Source: Diospyros lotus (Eukaryota > Streptophyta > Magnoliopsida > Ericales > Ebenaceae). From it: 64,000 nucleotides of DNA. The notes beneath the pieces were generated by a model, which worked only from the letters and a program-made list of their open reading frames with translations, had not been told where the DNA came from and did not search any database. Position numbers and translations under genes: made by a program. The stretch spans positions 3,706,622 to 3,770,621 of the forward strand of contig NC_068342.1 of the NCBI RefSeq assembly GCF_014633365.1, given 5' to 3'. Positions 26,401 to 38,400 of this stretch are shown here, one piece after another (position 1 is the stretch's first letter; each line of letters starts with the position of its first letter).

Positions 26401-29400
26401 AGGTCGGCAGCAACGAGAGAGCAAGACCAAGAGAAGAGATCAATGGCGGCGACGAACAACCAAGAGGAGATCGAAGGTGAGAGAGAGAGAGAGGAGCCGC
26501 GATGAACACAACCAGAGAGAGAAAGGGAAAGGGGATCGGGAAATAGAGAAAGGGAGGGGGAAAAAAGGTTGGCCCAAGACGCGCACGACCTAGGTGGCCC
26601 AGGTCGTGCGCGACCCAGGCGATCGCCTAGGCGGTTAGGCGCCGCCTGGTCGCCTAGGCAGCGCCGTGGCCCGATTAGTCGGCCATGGCGCATAGGGCTA
26701 CCGAGTAGCCCTAAATCGCTGCGGCCAGTTGCTGCTCAGCGCCTAGGCGACCGCCTAGGCCGAATTTTCGAACACTGACTTTAATGACATGGTTGATGCA
26801 TGGTTCCAAGGGTGGAACAAAGTGAGAGATGAGACAAATTGGGCAGACTTTGTGGAGGACTTTTGTATGAGGTTTGGTGAGAAACCTATGACAGACACAA
26901 TCGAGGAGTTTAATAAGTTTAAGCAAGAAGGGTCAATGATAGACTACCAAGCCCATTTTGAAGAATTAAGGTCTCTAATGATGAATGCACATCCTGCCTT
27001 GATTGAGGATTATTTTGTTTCTAGTTTCATCAGCGGACTTAATGATGAATTAAGGGCAATGGTTAGATGATGTAGCCTGCAACTGTTAAGCAAGCTGTTG
27101 AGAAGGCAAGAGTACAAGAAATGGCCTTTGAAGCAATCCTTAAAAGGCACCACATCCCAGCGAGAATTCAACCTTCAATAGGTCAGCAGTTGGACGAAAA
27201 TCTGGGGACTGCAACATCAGGATGGAATCCTAGGGGTAATACTTTAGCAAAATACCTGGCCATGGACCAAAGGAGGCAGCTAGGGTTGTGCTATAGTTGT
27301 GGTGAGAAATTCAATCCAGGCCACTAGTGCAAAAGGCAATTGCTGTCTATGGAAGGATTGGAGGAAGGAGAAGAAGGCAAAGATAATGCAGGTGTGGGAT
27401 GAAGGACCAACTGTTGAGATTTCTTGATGACAATAAATCTTTAAGGGGGAGGGAATGTCACGATTTACGCTAGTTATATTTTATTTTTATTTCTGCAAAA
27501 TTGTATTAGTTAGTTATTTACATATTAGTGACAGTTATGTAGTGTTTAGGAGCTGTTACTCTAGTGGAGGACGTGGAAACTGCTTTGTTAAAGTAGTGGA
27601 ATAGCCTTTACATAAGGTTGTACCACTCTTGTAGATTTTTTTGGTTTTGATTAATTGAAAGTTAATTCTCTCTCTCTCTGAAATTTTCTTTTTGTCTCTT
27701 TCGGATTTCTCTATTTCTCCCTACTCCTTGTCTAAATTCTCCTTTCTCTCTCAGTTCTCCCTCTTAATCAGTCTAATTCTTCCCCATTTTCCATCTCTAT
27801 TTCTCCCTCTCTTTCAATTCTCTCATCAAAAGAATTACAGTCAGGCTTAGGTTCCTAACAGGGGGCTAGTTGTTTGATTTGATATGGTATTGCACATTAT
27901 GGAGCCCAATTGAAACACGAGTATGGAGCTGGTTACTTGTTCAAGGTGAAGCACACAAAGGAGAGGCATGGAGGATCACAGACTGCATAATGAAGAAAAA
28001 CATGGATTCCCATAATTCAATGGAAGTTGCCTAGTGGAACTGAGTGGAGGAGGCTTGAGGTCTCCAATGCACAAGACTTTCCTCTTTGCAAGGGTTGGGG
28101 GAGGTCATTTTTATATGCAGCCTTATCCTTGTTTTGTGAAGAGAGTATTTCACAAATTGAACCTGTGATCTTCTAGTCACAAAGGGGCAACCTTACCCTT
28201 TTTACAAGGCTCACTCTCTGGAAGAGGATTGGGAGATGAAATTTTGTTAAGCAAGCTAAGAAGCACGATATGGATGCATATATAGGGACATAGATGCATG
28301 AGTTGATGACTTGGAAGAAATAGGGCTACATATACAGGAAGGGTACAATAGAGAAGTAATACTTTTTATATTTCTTATTAGCAATATTTATGAACATAAT
28401 AACTACTGAGCACAAACACTGTAGGAAAAATCACTAATCAAAGTGAAGATATCATTCAATCCTTCACAATCACAACAATGCCTTTGAGCAGTTGCAGACA
28501 GTTTCTCCCAAATATGTAGTGTGGAGAAGCTTTTTACGGAATGGAATTTCTTCCTCTAGTTTTTGTAATTGTTCCCTCTGTACTAATCAGCCATACATTT
28601 TATCCCTTTGGTTTATGTGATAAAACAAGAGTTAATCTAAATTTTAGGTGATAGAAAAATCCCCAGAAATCAACAATAATGTAAAGTTCTTGTACTTGGT
28701 CTTTTGTGTAAAAATTAAAAATTAGCGGGGTTCAGAATTGGGGGACATTGATATGTTCAAGATAAGCGGTTACTTTCATGTAGAAAGAGGATTCATTGAG
28801 GTTAGAAAAAAGGGCAACAGAAAATGCTCGACCTTCTTAATTTTAGAGTTCTTTCCATTTAAAGTTACTACATTTCTTTTTGCTATTCCTACATTTTTTT
28901 TTCAAGTGTGCAATTAGGTCAATATCATTGAACTTTGTTTTAACAGCAGGATAATTTGGTATGACCCTGGTTTTGGGCATTGATTTGATTGGATTGTGTT
29001 TAATTTCTTTGTGTCAAACTAATTTTCATGTTAGTATGCCAAGGACCCAAATTTAGTTGAATCTTGTACAAATTTTTCATTGCCAAGGCTTTGGCAGAAT
29101 TTATAGTGATAACAGAATCATTTCATGTTCTCTACTATGCTTTCTTAATATTTACTTCAAAAAGTTTATTTGAAGGCCATATATTCTGTTAGTCAAGCTG
29201 TTTCTTGAAGGGTTTTCATATATTGCATCTTTTAGCCCCAATCCAAGTTTGATGAGGTTAACTTTCAATCAGATTCAGAACACACATTTTTGACATATTA
29301 AGATCGTTTTTGCTTTACAAGAGTATTCATCAGCAAGATAACTGATGCAGAACATGGTAAAGAGATTCAAGCTCATGGTTGTAGGATGGAGAAGCTGTAT

Positions 29401-32400
29401 TTGACATATGTGCATAGAAAACAATAATTATCTACAATGCCTAAATTTTATGATAATTATCTTCCATCAGGAACATTTATTTCACAAATTATGAAAATCT
29501 TTACTATGCATATGTGAATTGACAAGTGGAAAAGTTTGATATATCATATATATTCTCGAGCTCATTTCTTAAGAGCTAACCCTTTTAGGACAATTGGTGA
29601 CTTAAACATGTTATTAGAACTTCATTTCCAAGATGCCCTAGTTTCAGATCTTGTTATTTGTGTTTGTTATTCTATTATTCATGTTCGTTGTGCGCTTTTG
29701 TTTTGTGTGTGTTAGGACACCTTAGTGTACATATTCATGTTTGTACTCAATAGTTGTGTTTGTTAGTCTACTATTCTAGTATTCATATTTATATTTGGGT
29801 TATACATTAAGGGGGAGTAGTGAAGGGCTTGATTTCCATTGTTAGGTCCTTTTTTTTGCCTTTTTTTTGGGGGGGGTTGGGGGTGTTGTAATTTCGTTAG
29901 GTCCATTTTTTAACAAGACAAGTCGTAACTATTAGGAAAAATGACAGTGGTATCAGAGCTGGCCCCATGGCTCCCAGTGCAAGTGAGTGACGATGGAGGT
30001 GGCGACGACGGAGGTGATGCCGACATTGCAATGTTCGCCCGGGACTAGCAATGGCTAGTGCATAGCCTGTTGTCGTGGGCGTCGGGCTGTAGAGTGTGGT
30101 GGTATGTTATGGTCCATTATAGGGTATGAGACTTGTTGAAGGAATTAAGGCTTGTTGAAGTCTTTGTTTGTGTTGCTGTTTCAGTTTGTATTCTGTTAAG
30201 TGTTGATTTCAGTTGTTCGGTTATAGCTTAGTCCGTGTGTTGTAGCTATTGTGTTTTAAGTGTTATTAGGAGGTTACGCCTGTCATATAAATAGGCTAAC
30301 TTCTCTGTTTTGTTATTATTGAACAAGGCATTATTTTGGAATTCTCTTTTCTTCTCTTATTGTTTCTTTCAAATCTTTAATCAACTTTACGTGGTATCAG
30401 AGCCTTGTGACTAACGTCCATGGCTTCAAATCATGATTCCAGTGCCTTGTCTCTGCCTCGATTGAATTATTCTTCTGATTCGCAAATCGATTTTTCATCA
30501 ATTGCGAAATCTCTGAATTTCGTTCCGATCAAGCTTGACACCAGTAACTACTTGTTCTGGAAAGCTCAAGTGCTAGCTACCATTTGAGCCTTTGACCTTG
30601 CTTCCTTCATTAACGAGTCTCAATCGCCTCCAAAATATGTTCCAGATCCGAATTCTGATGCAGATGTTTCGGATCCGACGGTTGTGAATCTAGCGTATCT
30701 GACATGGATTTGTTCTGACCAGCTTCTTCTTGGCTGGTTGTTCTCGACGATGGACAAGAAAGTCCTTGCATAGGTGATCCACTGTGAATCATCGAAGGAG
30801 GTATGGTCTTCACTTAAGACTCTATATTCGCAACAAACTGTTGCCAAGTCTTTTTAGCTGAAACAATAGCTAAGGTCAGTTAAGAAACATTCACTTTCTG
30901 TTAATGATTTCATTTTACGTATCAAGATTATCACTCATGCTCTAGCTGCGATTGGTGAACCCCTAGGTGATAAGGATTTGTTGTTAGCCATTTTAAATAG
31001 TTTGGATCATGATTATGACATTGTAGTGAGTTTAATCACCTATCCGATGGACGAGATTGTCATGACCCTAGGGTTTAGCTAGGGTCAAAGAAGGAATTTG
31101 GATAGGAGTTTGAGGAAGATAGAGCAAAGAAAAGGGCAAGGAAGAACATAACAGATTTGAGGGAGAGAGAGAAAAGCCGTGGGAGAGTATTGAGAGAGGG
31201 AATTGAGATTCAAATCATTCATTAAGCTTCCTTTCTCTAACTATTCAAGCCTATTTATAGGCTTACAATTGAAGATGCTAACAACAACATAAAATGCAAC
31301 TAATGCAACTAATAAGGAAAACACACATGTATTACTAATATATCCTTGGGTTCCTTGGGGTCGTGACAGAGATCAATTTAGAGAAAGTGCAGTATCTTCT
31401 TCTTATGAATGAACGTCTCGCCTCTAAGAATTCTGTTGACTCCTCGTTTGTGAATTTTGATTCTGCTGTTAATGTTAATGTTGCGACACATGGTGGTAGA
31501 TCTGGTAATGGTTCTATCAATAACTCTAGAGGAGGATATATGCCTCATGGAAGAGGTTTTGTGAATCGAGGTGGTAGAGGTAGAGGCCGGTTTGGTGGTC
31601 GCCGAGTTTATTGTCAGTTATGTGGCAAACTTGGCCACTTTGTTGACAAGTGCTTTCATCGATTTGATAGAAATTTTTAGTGTCCTTTTGGACAAGGCTA
31701 TTTGAGGAGGTGGAAGTGGTTTTTAGAATCAGACAGAGCCATATGCATTTTTAGCTAGCCCTAGTGAGTCAACGAAGTTTTTGTGGTTGATCTAGGTTCT
31801 ACTTCCTCTTACAATTCTCAAACTTCTTATCCAGCAGCAGTTAGTCCTTATCAGCCTTCCTCATCCAACTCTTCTTGGTTTGTTGATTCTGGCGCCACCA
31901 ATCATATCACTACCAATCTCAACAACTTATCCCTGTCGTCTCTTTATCAAGGCACTGATAAGGTTATGGTTGGTGATGCTAAGTCCTTGCCTATTTCTCA
32001 TATTGGTGTTGGTCATTTACATACTCAATCTAATCCTCGATTCGTTCTTTCTTTACCTCATATTCTCCATGTTCCTCATATGAAGAAGAGTCTTCTTAGT
32101 GTCTCTCAACTCACAAGAGATAATAATGTTGTTGCTGAGTTTAACTCTACCTCTTGTTTGATTAAGGACAAGGACTCCGGGCTGGTGCTACTCTGAAGAA
32201 CCCTTAGAGATGGTCTGTATCAATTGGTGTCAGCCTTTGACTCTGCTGTGCTCACATCATCTCAGACTGTTACTTCTTTCAAGACCCCTGACATTGCTGG
32301 CAATAATTGTTTCAAGACCTCAGATGTTGTTTCTCCTTTTTTAAATAACAATTGTATACAACAGAGTTTGATTTTACCAGATCTGTCTTTGAATGCTAAT

Positions 32401-35400
32401 ATAGCTTCAGCAAATTGTATAGGACAACAGTGGCATGCCAAATTAGGGCACCCTGCTTTTCATGTATTGAAACATGTTTTGAGTAAAATTCAAGTTTCTT
32501 GTCCAAAGTCTGCTATTTCTATTTGTGATTTGTGTAAATTGGGAAGTCACATCAACTTCCATTTTCTAATTGTCCTATTTTAGCCAAACATCCTTTGGAG
32601 TTAGTTTATTCGGATGTTTGGGGTCCTGCACCTGTTGCCTCTGTTGAAGGTTATTGTTACCACATTGTTTTTGTTGATGTCCATACACGATATTCATGGC
32701 TTTACCCTTTAAAGTTGAAGTCTGATGCCCTCCAAACTTTTAACAATTTGCATAAGCTAGTTGAGCTGTAGTATAACTCTAAATTGAAAGTTCTTCACAT
32801 TGATAATGGGGGTGAATTTAAAGCCTTTTTATCTTACCTACGTTCCTATGGCATTCAACCTCGTTTTTCTTGTCCTCGCACACTCCAACAGAATGGTGTT
32901 GCTGAAAGAAAGCATCGTCACATGTTGAAATGGGTCTAACCTTGCTTGCTCATGCTCATATGCCTTTGTCCTTTTGGGTTTTAGGCTTCCAAACCGCTGT
33001 TTACCTCATTAACCTTTTGCCTTCTGCTGTTCTTCATTTCCGTTGCCCCTTTGAGCTGCTTTATCATAAACAACCTAACTACTTTGCTCTTCAACCTTTT
33101 GGTTGCACCTGTTTTCCCTATCTTAGACCTTATAATCGGCACAAATTTGATTTTCATTCTTCTAAGTGTGTTTTTATTGGGTATAGCCACTATCACACAG
33201 GGTATAAATGCTTATATCCGCCAGGCAGAATACATGTTTCCAGACATGTACAATTTAACCCTGATGAGTTTCCCTATCCTTCCCTTTTTCAGTATTTTGG
33301 GGAGTCCTCATCTGTGCTCAATCCTTTCGGACCTTCAACTACACTTTTTCATTCTCTTTCCTCCTTTTCTTCAAGTGTTCCTTGGGTGCCTTAATCCTTA
33401 GTCCCTCCCTTATGAAATTCTGGTTCTGTTGCCTCAGCAAACAGTTCTCCAGTGTCCTTTGAGAACCCTGCTTTCTCTCCACTCTTCTTCTTCCTCTTCA
33501 TCCTCTAGTTCACCTTTTGGTCCTTCTTCATTTCAGCCTCCTCAACCTCCTTGTATACCTAAATACCGACTTCCTCCTGCACCCTTTGTTCATCCTATGC
33601 TTACTCAGTCTCAAGCTAGAAAGTCTTATGGCCTCTTCTCCTCATGTTCTCTTGACCACCGTAGAACCTAGCTTAGTTCATGAAGCTCTCTTAGATCCTC
33701 ACTGGACTAAGGCTATGCAAGAGGAGTTCACTGCTTTGCAGTCTAATCACACTTGGGATTTGGTTCCATTCTCCTATGCTGTGAATCTCAATGGGTGCAA
33801 ATGGGTATTTCGTGTCAAGTATAAATCTAATGGCTCCATTCTCAGACACAAGGCTCGTTTGGTAGCTAAAGGTTTCTTACAAACACCGTGAATAGATTAT
33901 GGAGAGACTTTTAGCCCAGTTGTTAAAGCTCCCACTATATAGGTTCTGTTTTCCTTGGCTGTTAGTTTTGGATGGGATATACAACAAGTCGACATAAATA
34001 ATGCCTTCTTAAATGGAGACTTGATCGAAGATGTGTACATGGCACAACCAGAAGGTTTTCCTAATTCACAATTTCCTTCTTATGTTTGTAAACTTAGGAA
34101 GTCTTTTTATAGACTCAAGAAAGCTCCAAGAGCTTGGTATACTAAGCTGCGCTAGGCTTTACAAGGTTGGGGTTTTATCCGGTCAGTCTCCGATGCATCC
34201 TTGTTCATTAAGCAGACTGCTAAGGCTGTGTTGTTTCTCTTGGTGTATGTAGATGATATCCTTGTCACCGGGTCCGATTCTTCAACCCTCAAAGACTGCA
34301 TACATGATTTGGATACCTATTTTGCTCTCAAAACTCTAGGGTCTGTTAACTGTTTCCTTGGTTTTGAAGTCTTTCGGAATAAGACTGGAATATATCTCAC
34401 TCAGTCCAAGTATACATTGGACTTGTTACATAAAGCTTGCATGCAAGATTGCAAGCCGTGTGAGACACCAGTGGTTTTGGGGGCGTCCTTTACTGATGAA
34501 GGTGATAGTTTCTTGGATCCATCTCTCTATAGAACCATCATTGGTTTTCTTCAATACTTGACCTATACTAGGTCAGATATCTCCTTTCTGGTGAACAGGC
34601 TAAGTCAATTCTTGTCTGCTCCTAAAGAGCAACATTGGACAGCTTGTAAGCGGTTGCTTCGGTATTTAAAAGGTTCTATTGGTTTGGGGCTACTATTTAC
34701 ACTTGCCACCTCTAATTTGGGCTTGACAGTATTCACAGATGTAGACCATGCTGGCTGCAAGGTAACCAGAAAATCCACCAGTGGCCTTTGTGTTTCTCTT
34801 GGTTCTAATTTACTAGTGTGGAGTTCAAGGAAACAGTCGGTTGTTGCTCGCTCAATTGGAGAAGCCGAGTATCGTGCCATGGCCCAAGGTGTGACGGAAG
34901 TTATGTGGTTGCAGTCTTTGTTTACTGAGTTAGGATATTCCTTGTCTCAAGTTCCTGTTTTGTGGTGTGACAACCTAGCAACTAAGAGCATAGCCGAGAA
35001 TCTAGTGTTTCACTCTCGTACAAAGCATATTGAGATAGATGTTCATTTTGTTAGAGAGAAAGTTGAGAATGGTGAGATTGACATTAGGTATGCGCTTACT
35101 TTGTATCAGGTTATAGATATTTTCACTAAAGGGTTGTCAAGGGACATGTTTTCTTTTCTATGCAACAAACTAGGGCTTCGATGGTCTCCTGTTCACTCTA
35201 TTATGCCTAATATGGATGAGGCTACTCAGTTGGGTGCTGCCATTACCAGGAGGTCTACATTGAGGGGGAGTGTTGAAGGAATTAAGGCTTGTTGAAGTCT
35301 TTGTTTGTGTTGCTGTTTCAGTTTGTATTCTGTTAAGTGTTGATTTCAGTTGTTCGATTATAGCTTAGTCCGTGTGTTGTAGCTGTTGTGTTTTAAGTGT

Positions 35401-38400
35401 TATTAAGAGGTTAAGCCCATAGTTACCTAGTTTGTGGAACGCCCGATACGCAGAACGCAGTACGGGGACGTGGTGCGCCACTTTTCTCGAGGCGCGGTAC
35501 GTGGGGGGTAGGCTTCTTCGGTTCGCCACTTTAGTTTATGGTACGCTTTGGTGCACTAAAGTGGAAGGGCTATGAAATATATAAATTTTTGAAAAAGTAT
35601 TTTAAATTTTTTACTATATAAATAAATTGAAATAGAAACTAATACAAATGATCAAAATTCTTAAGATAAAGAAATGATGAAACTTACATGGGAATTGGGA
35701 TTAGGACTCCTAGGAAAAAGAAATGATGAAACTTACTTGGGAATTGGAATTAGGACTTAGGAGTTTAGGATTGAAAACAATAAAGACATCAAACAAGATC
35801 AATAAGATTCATGAATAAAATCTTGAATCTTGATAATGATAAAAATATTAAATAAATAAATATTAATATAATAATTATAAAATTTAAAAAATAGAATGGG
35901 ATGTGGAGTTCCTTTAACCAAAAAATGAAATCACAGCTCACGAGAGAGGCTAGGCTGTGTCTCTCTGCAGACCCACCTATTCTCTCCACCAACTGATGCA
36001 ACTTGAAGTCTCCATCAGCTAATGCGACGGAGTGAGAGAGCCAAGGAGGTAGTAAGCGAGAGACTGAGGGGAGAGCCGACAAGGGCCAGGGGGGCGAGCC
36101 GGCGAGTGACGAAGCTAGAGAGAGGCAGCAAGGAAGAGCGACTGAGTGAGGTGAGCGACCGAGGAGGGTGAGCGAATCAGCGACCTCAGCGACGATCTGA
36201 GTCGTTCGACGGAGGCATGAAGGCCGGAGCGAGTGAGAGCAAGAGGTAGCAGCCCGCAGCCGGCAACGAGCGAAGCAAGAGATGGAGAAGGGCAGGGGGG
36301 TGGGCGGCGGGCGCTTGAGTGAGAGAGGGTTTGAGGAAGGGTTAGTGGCGGGCGTGAGTGTAGGTCGTCATTGCTTCACCTTCTAGTTCTTGACAAAGAC
36401 CATGAACTGTTGCAGAGAGAAAGGAAGAAGACAACATCACTGCAGAGAGGAAGAAGACGACATTAGCGATTTGGGTCTTTATTACAGGGGAACTGGGACG
36501 TGTCCCCAAGCGTTCCAAGACGCAAACACACTGCGTTCCAGTGCGCGCGTACTGGAACGTGATTCCCGGGGGGGTGGGGCGTATTAGGTAACTATGGTTA
36601 AGCCTATCATATAAAAAGGCTAACCTCTCTGTTTTGTTATTATTGAATGAGGCATTATTTTGGAATTCTCTTTTCTTCTCTTATTGTTTCTTTCAAATCT
36701 TTAATCAACTTTACGAGATTTGTCCCACATTGGAAGTTCAGGCTTCTAGTGTGGGGTTTATAACCTATTGGGCACCCTTTTCTTAACAGATAGCTTTTGA
36801 GAGTGAGTTCTACCTGAGGGTTGTAACTGATTTGTCACGACCCTAGGGAGTAGTGTGTAATATTGTAAAATGTTAGGGTCTAAATGAGGAAATGGAGGAG
36901 TTAATAGAATTGTTGTGAACGGCTAACTGAAGTCGTTGGGTAGTTAGAAGATAGTTGATGTTGCTAGAGGTCCTATAAACATGGACGTACAACATTTTGA
37001 GAGATATCTTGGAAGTGAATAATCAATATCTCTCTCTCTTGATTCTCTCTTTCCCTCATCTTTCTTTATGTTCTCTTTCTTTCTATCAATTCTCACGTTC
37101 ATATATTACCAAATTGCAAGCCCTAATTCAAGGGCTTGACAAAGTGGTATTAGAGCCAGTTGGTCTGGCGGTGGGTAGTAGCACAGTAGCAGAAGGAACA
37201 AGCGCGACCCAGTGCGATCGAGGATTAAGAAGCAATGGCTGAAGGAACAAGCTTGAGGCAACTGGAGGGGAGGTTGGGAACCATGGAATTCGGCATGAAT
37301 AACACCCAAGAGGCCCTACGACAAATGAGGGAAGAATTGACTGAGTGGAAGGAGCTCATGCAAGCGGCCTCAGAAAAGCAACAAGAAACAGTCGAAAGAT
37401 GCCAAGAATTGGTTCAAAGGTGTCAAGAAACGGTGGAACAACAAGGGCAGAGAATCAAAAATATGTTGAATATGTTGGCCTCTCTGCCTCAGTTCCGGCT
37501 ATCACTGAAATTTCCGCCAAGACAAGCATTGACGCCATTCTTGCCACATCGCGACGATCGATCAGGCGTGGAAGGAGTTATGGAGGAAGCAGATCAATAG
37601 CTAGTTTGAGAAAACTTAGGGAGAACGGTGCAACTGATGGCGCACGACCATACACCCACGCCGAAGTTGGAAATACCATTGTTTAAGGGGAAGGGCCCAA
37701 GGTAGTGGCTAAGGCGATGCGAACAATGCTTCCAGCTCTATCAAACCATGGAGGATCAAAAAGTGACTCTGGTGGCAGCCTATTTGAACGAAGTAGCAGA
37801 TTCTTGGTACCAGGGGTGGGTCCAAGATGAAGGGTTACCAAGGGGGTGGAGAGCTTTCGCAGGTGGCCTTTGCGAACGCTTCGAAGAGAAGAAGATGACG
37901 GATGTGATTGAAGAATTTAGTAAGCTAGAGCAAGAAGGTACTGAAATGGAATACCTTGCCCGCTTCGAAGAATTGAGATCATTAATATGTACGATTCAAC
38001 TTAGACTTATTGAACACTATGTGGTATCAATTTTTGTGAGTGGGTTGAAGGAGGAGCTACAACCCATGGTAAAGATGATGACTCCAACAACAGTGGGTCA
38101 GCTGGCAGAAAAGGCGAGGCTTTAAGAAATGACATTGGAGGCCATTTTCAAGAAACACAAGATCCCTTATAAGACAAGTATCCTAGCTGGACAGTATGGT
38201 GGAGGGAACTCTAGACCCTTGATAGTGTGGCCTAACCAATCAGCGACCAAGGCAGTAGTAAACAACAATGGAGGGAAGGGAAGTCTGATGGAACAAAGGA
38301 GGCAATTGGGGTTGTGCTTCAAATGCGGCGACAAATACAACCCTAGTCATTAGTGCAAAAGACAATTGATGAAGATAGAGGGAATGGGTGAAGAGGAAGG

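Larger units (their letters stand above)
22713..27330 (+). pseudogene. Gypsy-type gag, interrupted by hAT and by stops
   Basis: 22761-23144 encodes a coiled-coil N-terminal gag region ([19 protein letters not shown]) and ends at a stop. The frame continues after it to ATIYFN, at the hAT insertion. After the hAT it resumes exactly with [28 protein letters not shown], then FEELRSLM and [12 protein letters not shown]. It ends with the zinc knuckle [12 protein letters not shown], whose last Cys follows a stop. A stop also occurs just after LRAMVR (27068). The protein is therefore broken in at least three places besides the hAT. It resembles the gag of the Gypsy element at 36833-42232. Confidence 0.8.
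22220..27860 (+). mobile_element. Gag-only (non-autonomous) Gypsy-type LTR retrotransposon with nested hAT
   Basis: LTRs of ~405-411 bp begin TGTCACG and end TTCCTGACA / TTCCTAACA. The duplication GGGGG flanks both ends (22215-22219 and 27861-27865). A degenerate initiator-Met tRNA primer-binding site TGGTATAAGAGC starts at 22634, and a polypurine tract AAGGGGGAGGGAA precedes the 3' LTR. The interior encodes only gag. After the zinc knuckle near 27290 about 120 bp lead straight to the polypurine tract, with no protease, RT, RNase H or integrase. Removing the hAT (23313-26777) leaves about 2.2 kb. It would need a relative's enzymes to move. Confidence 0.88.
30134..36715 (+). mobile_element. 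Ty1/Copia LTR retrotransposon, decayed, with two nested insertions
   Basis: The 5' LTR 30134-30391 and the 3' LTR 35271-36715 both start TGTTGAAGGAATTAAGG and end CAACTTTACG. A primer-binding site TGGTATCAGAGCC follows the 5' LTR directly. The polypurine tract TGAGGGGGAG precedes the 3' LTR. The flanks AGACT and AGATT could be a target duplication with one change. The 3' LTR is split by a hAT-like element at 35418-36596, and gag by a solo LTR at 31058-31368. Domain order gag-protease-integrase-RT-RNase H is Copia. Confidence 0.88.

Noticed and set aside
26137..26693. Overlapping minus-strand open frames upstream of the hAT transposase
   Set aside because: They lie in repetitive GCAAGCAAGC and GA-rich subterminal DNA of the hAT; the transposase start at 26079 is downstream and none joins it in frame with a clear splice.
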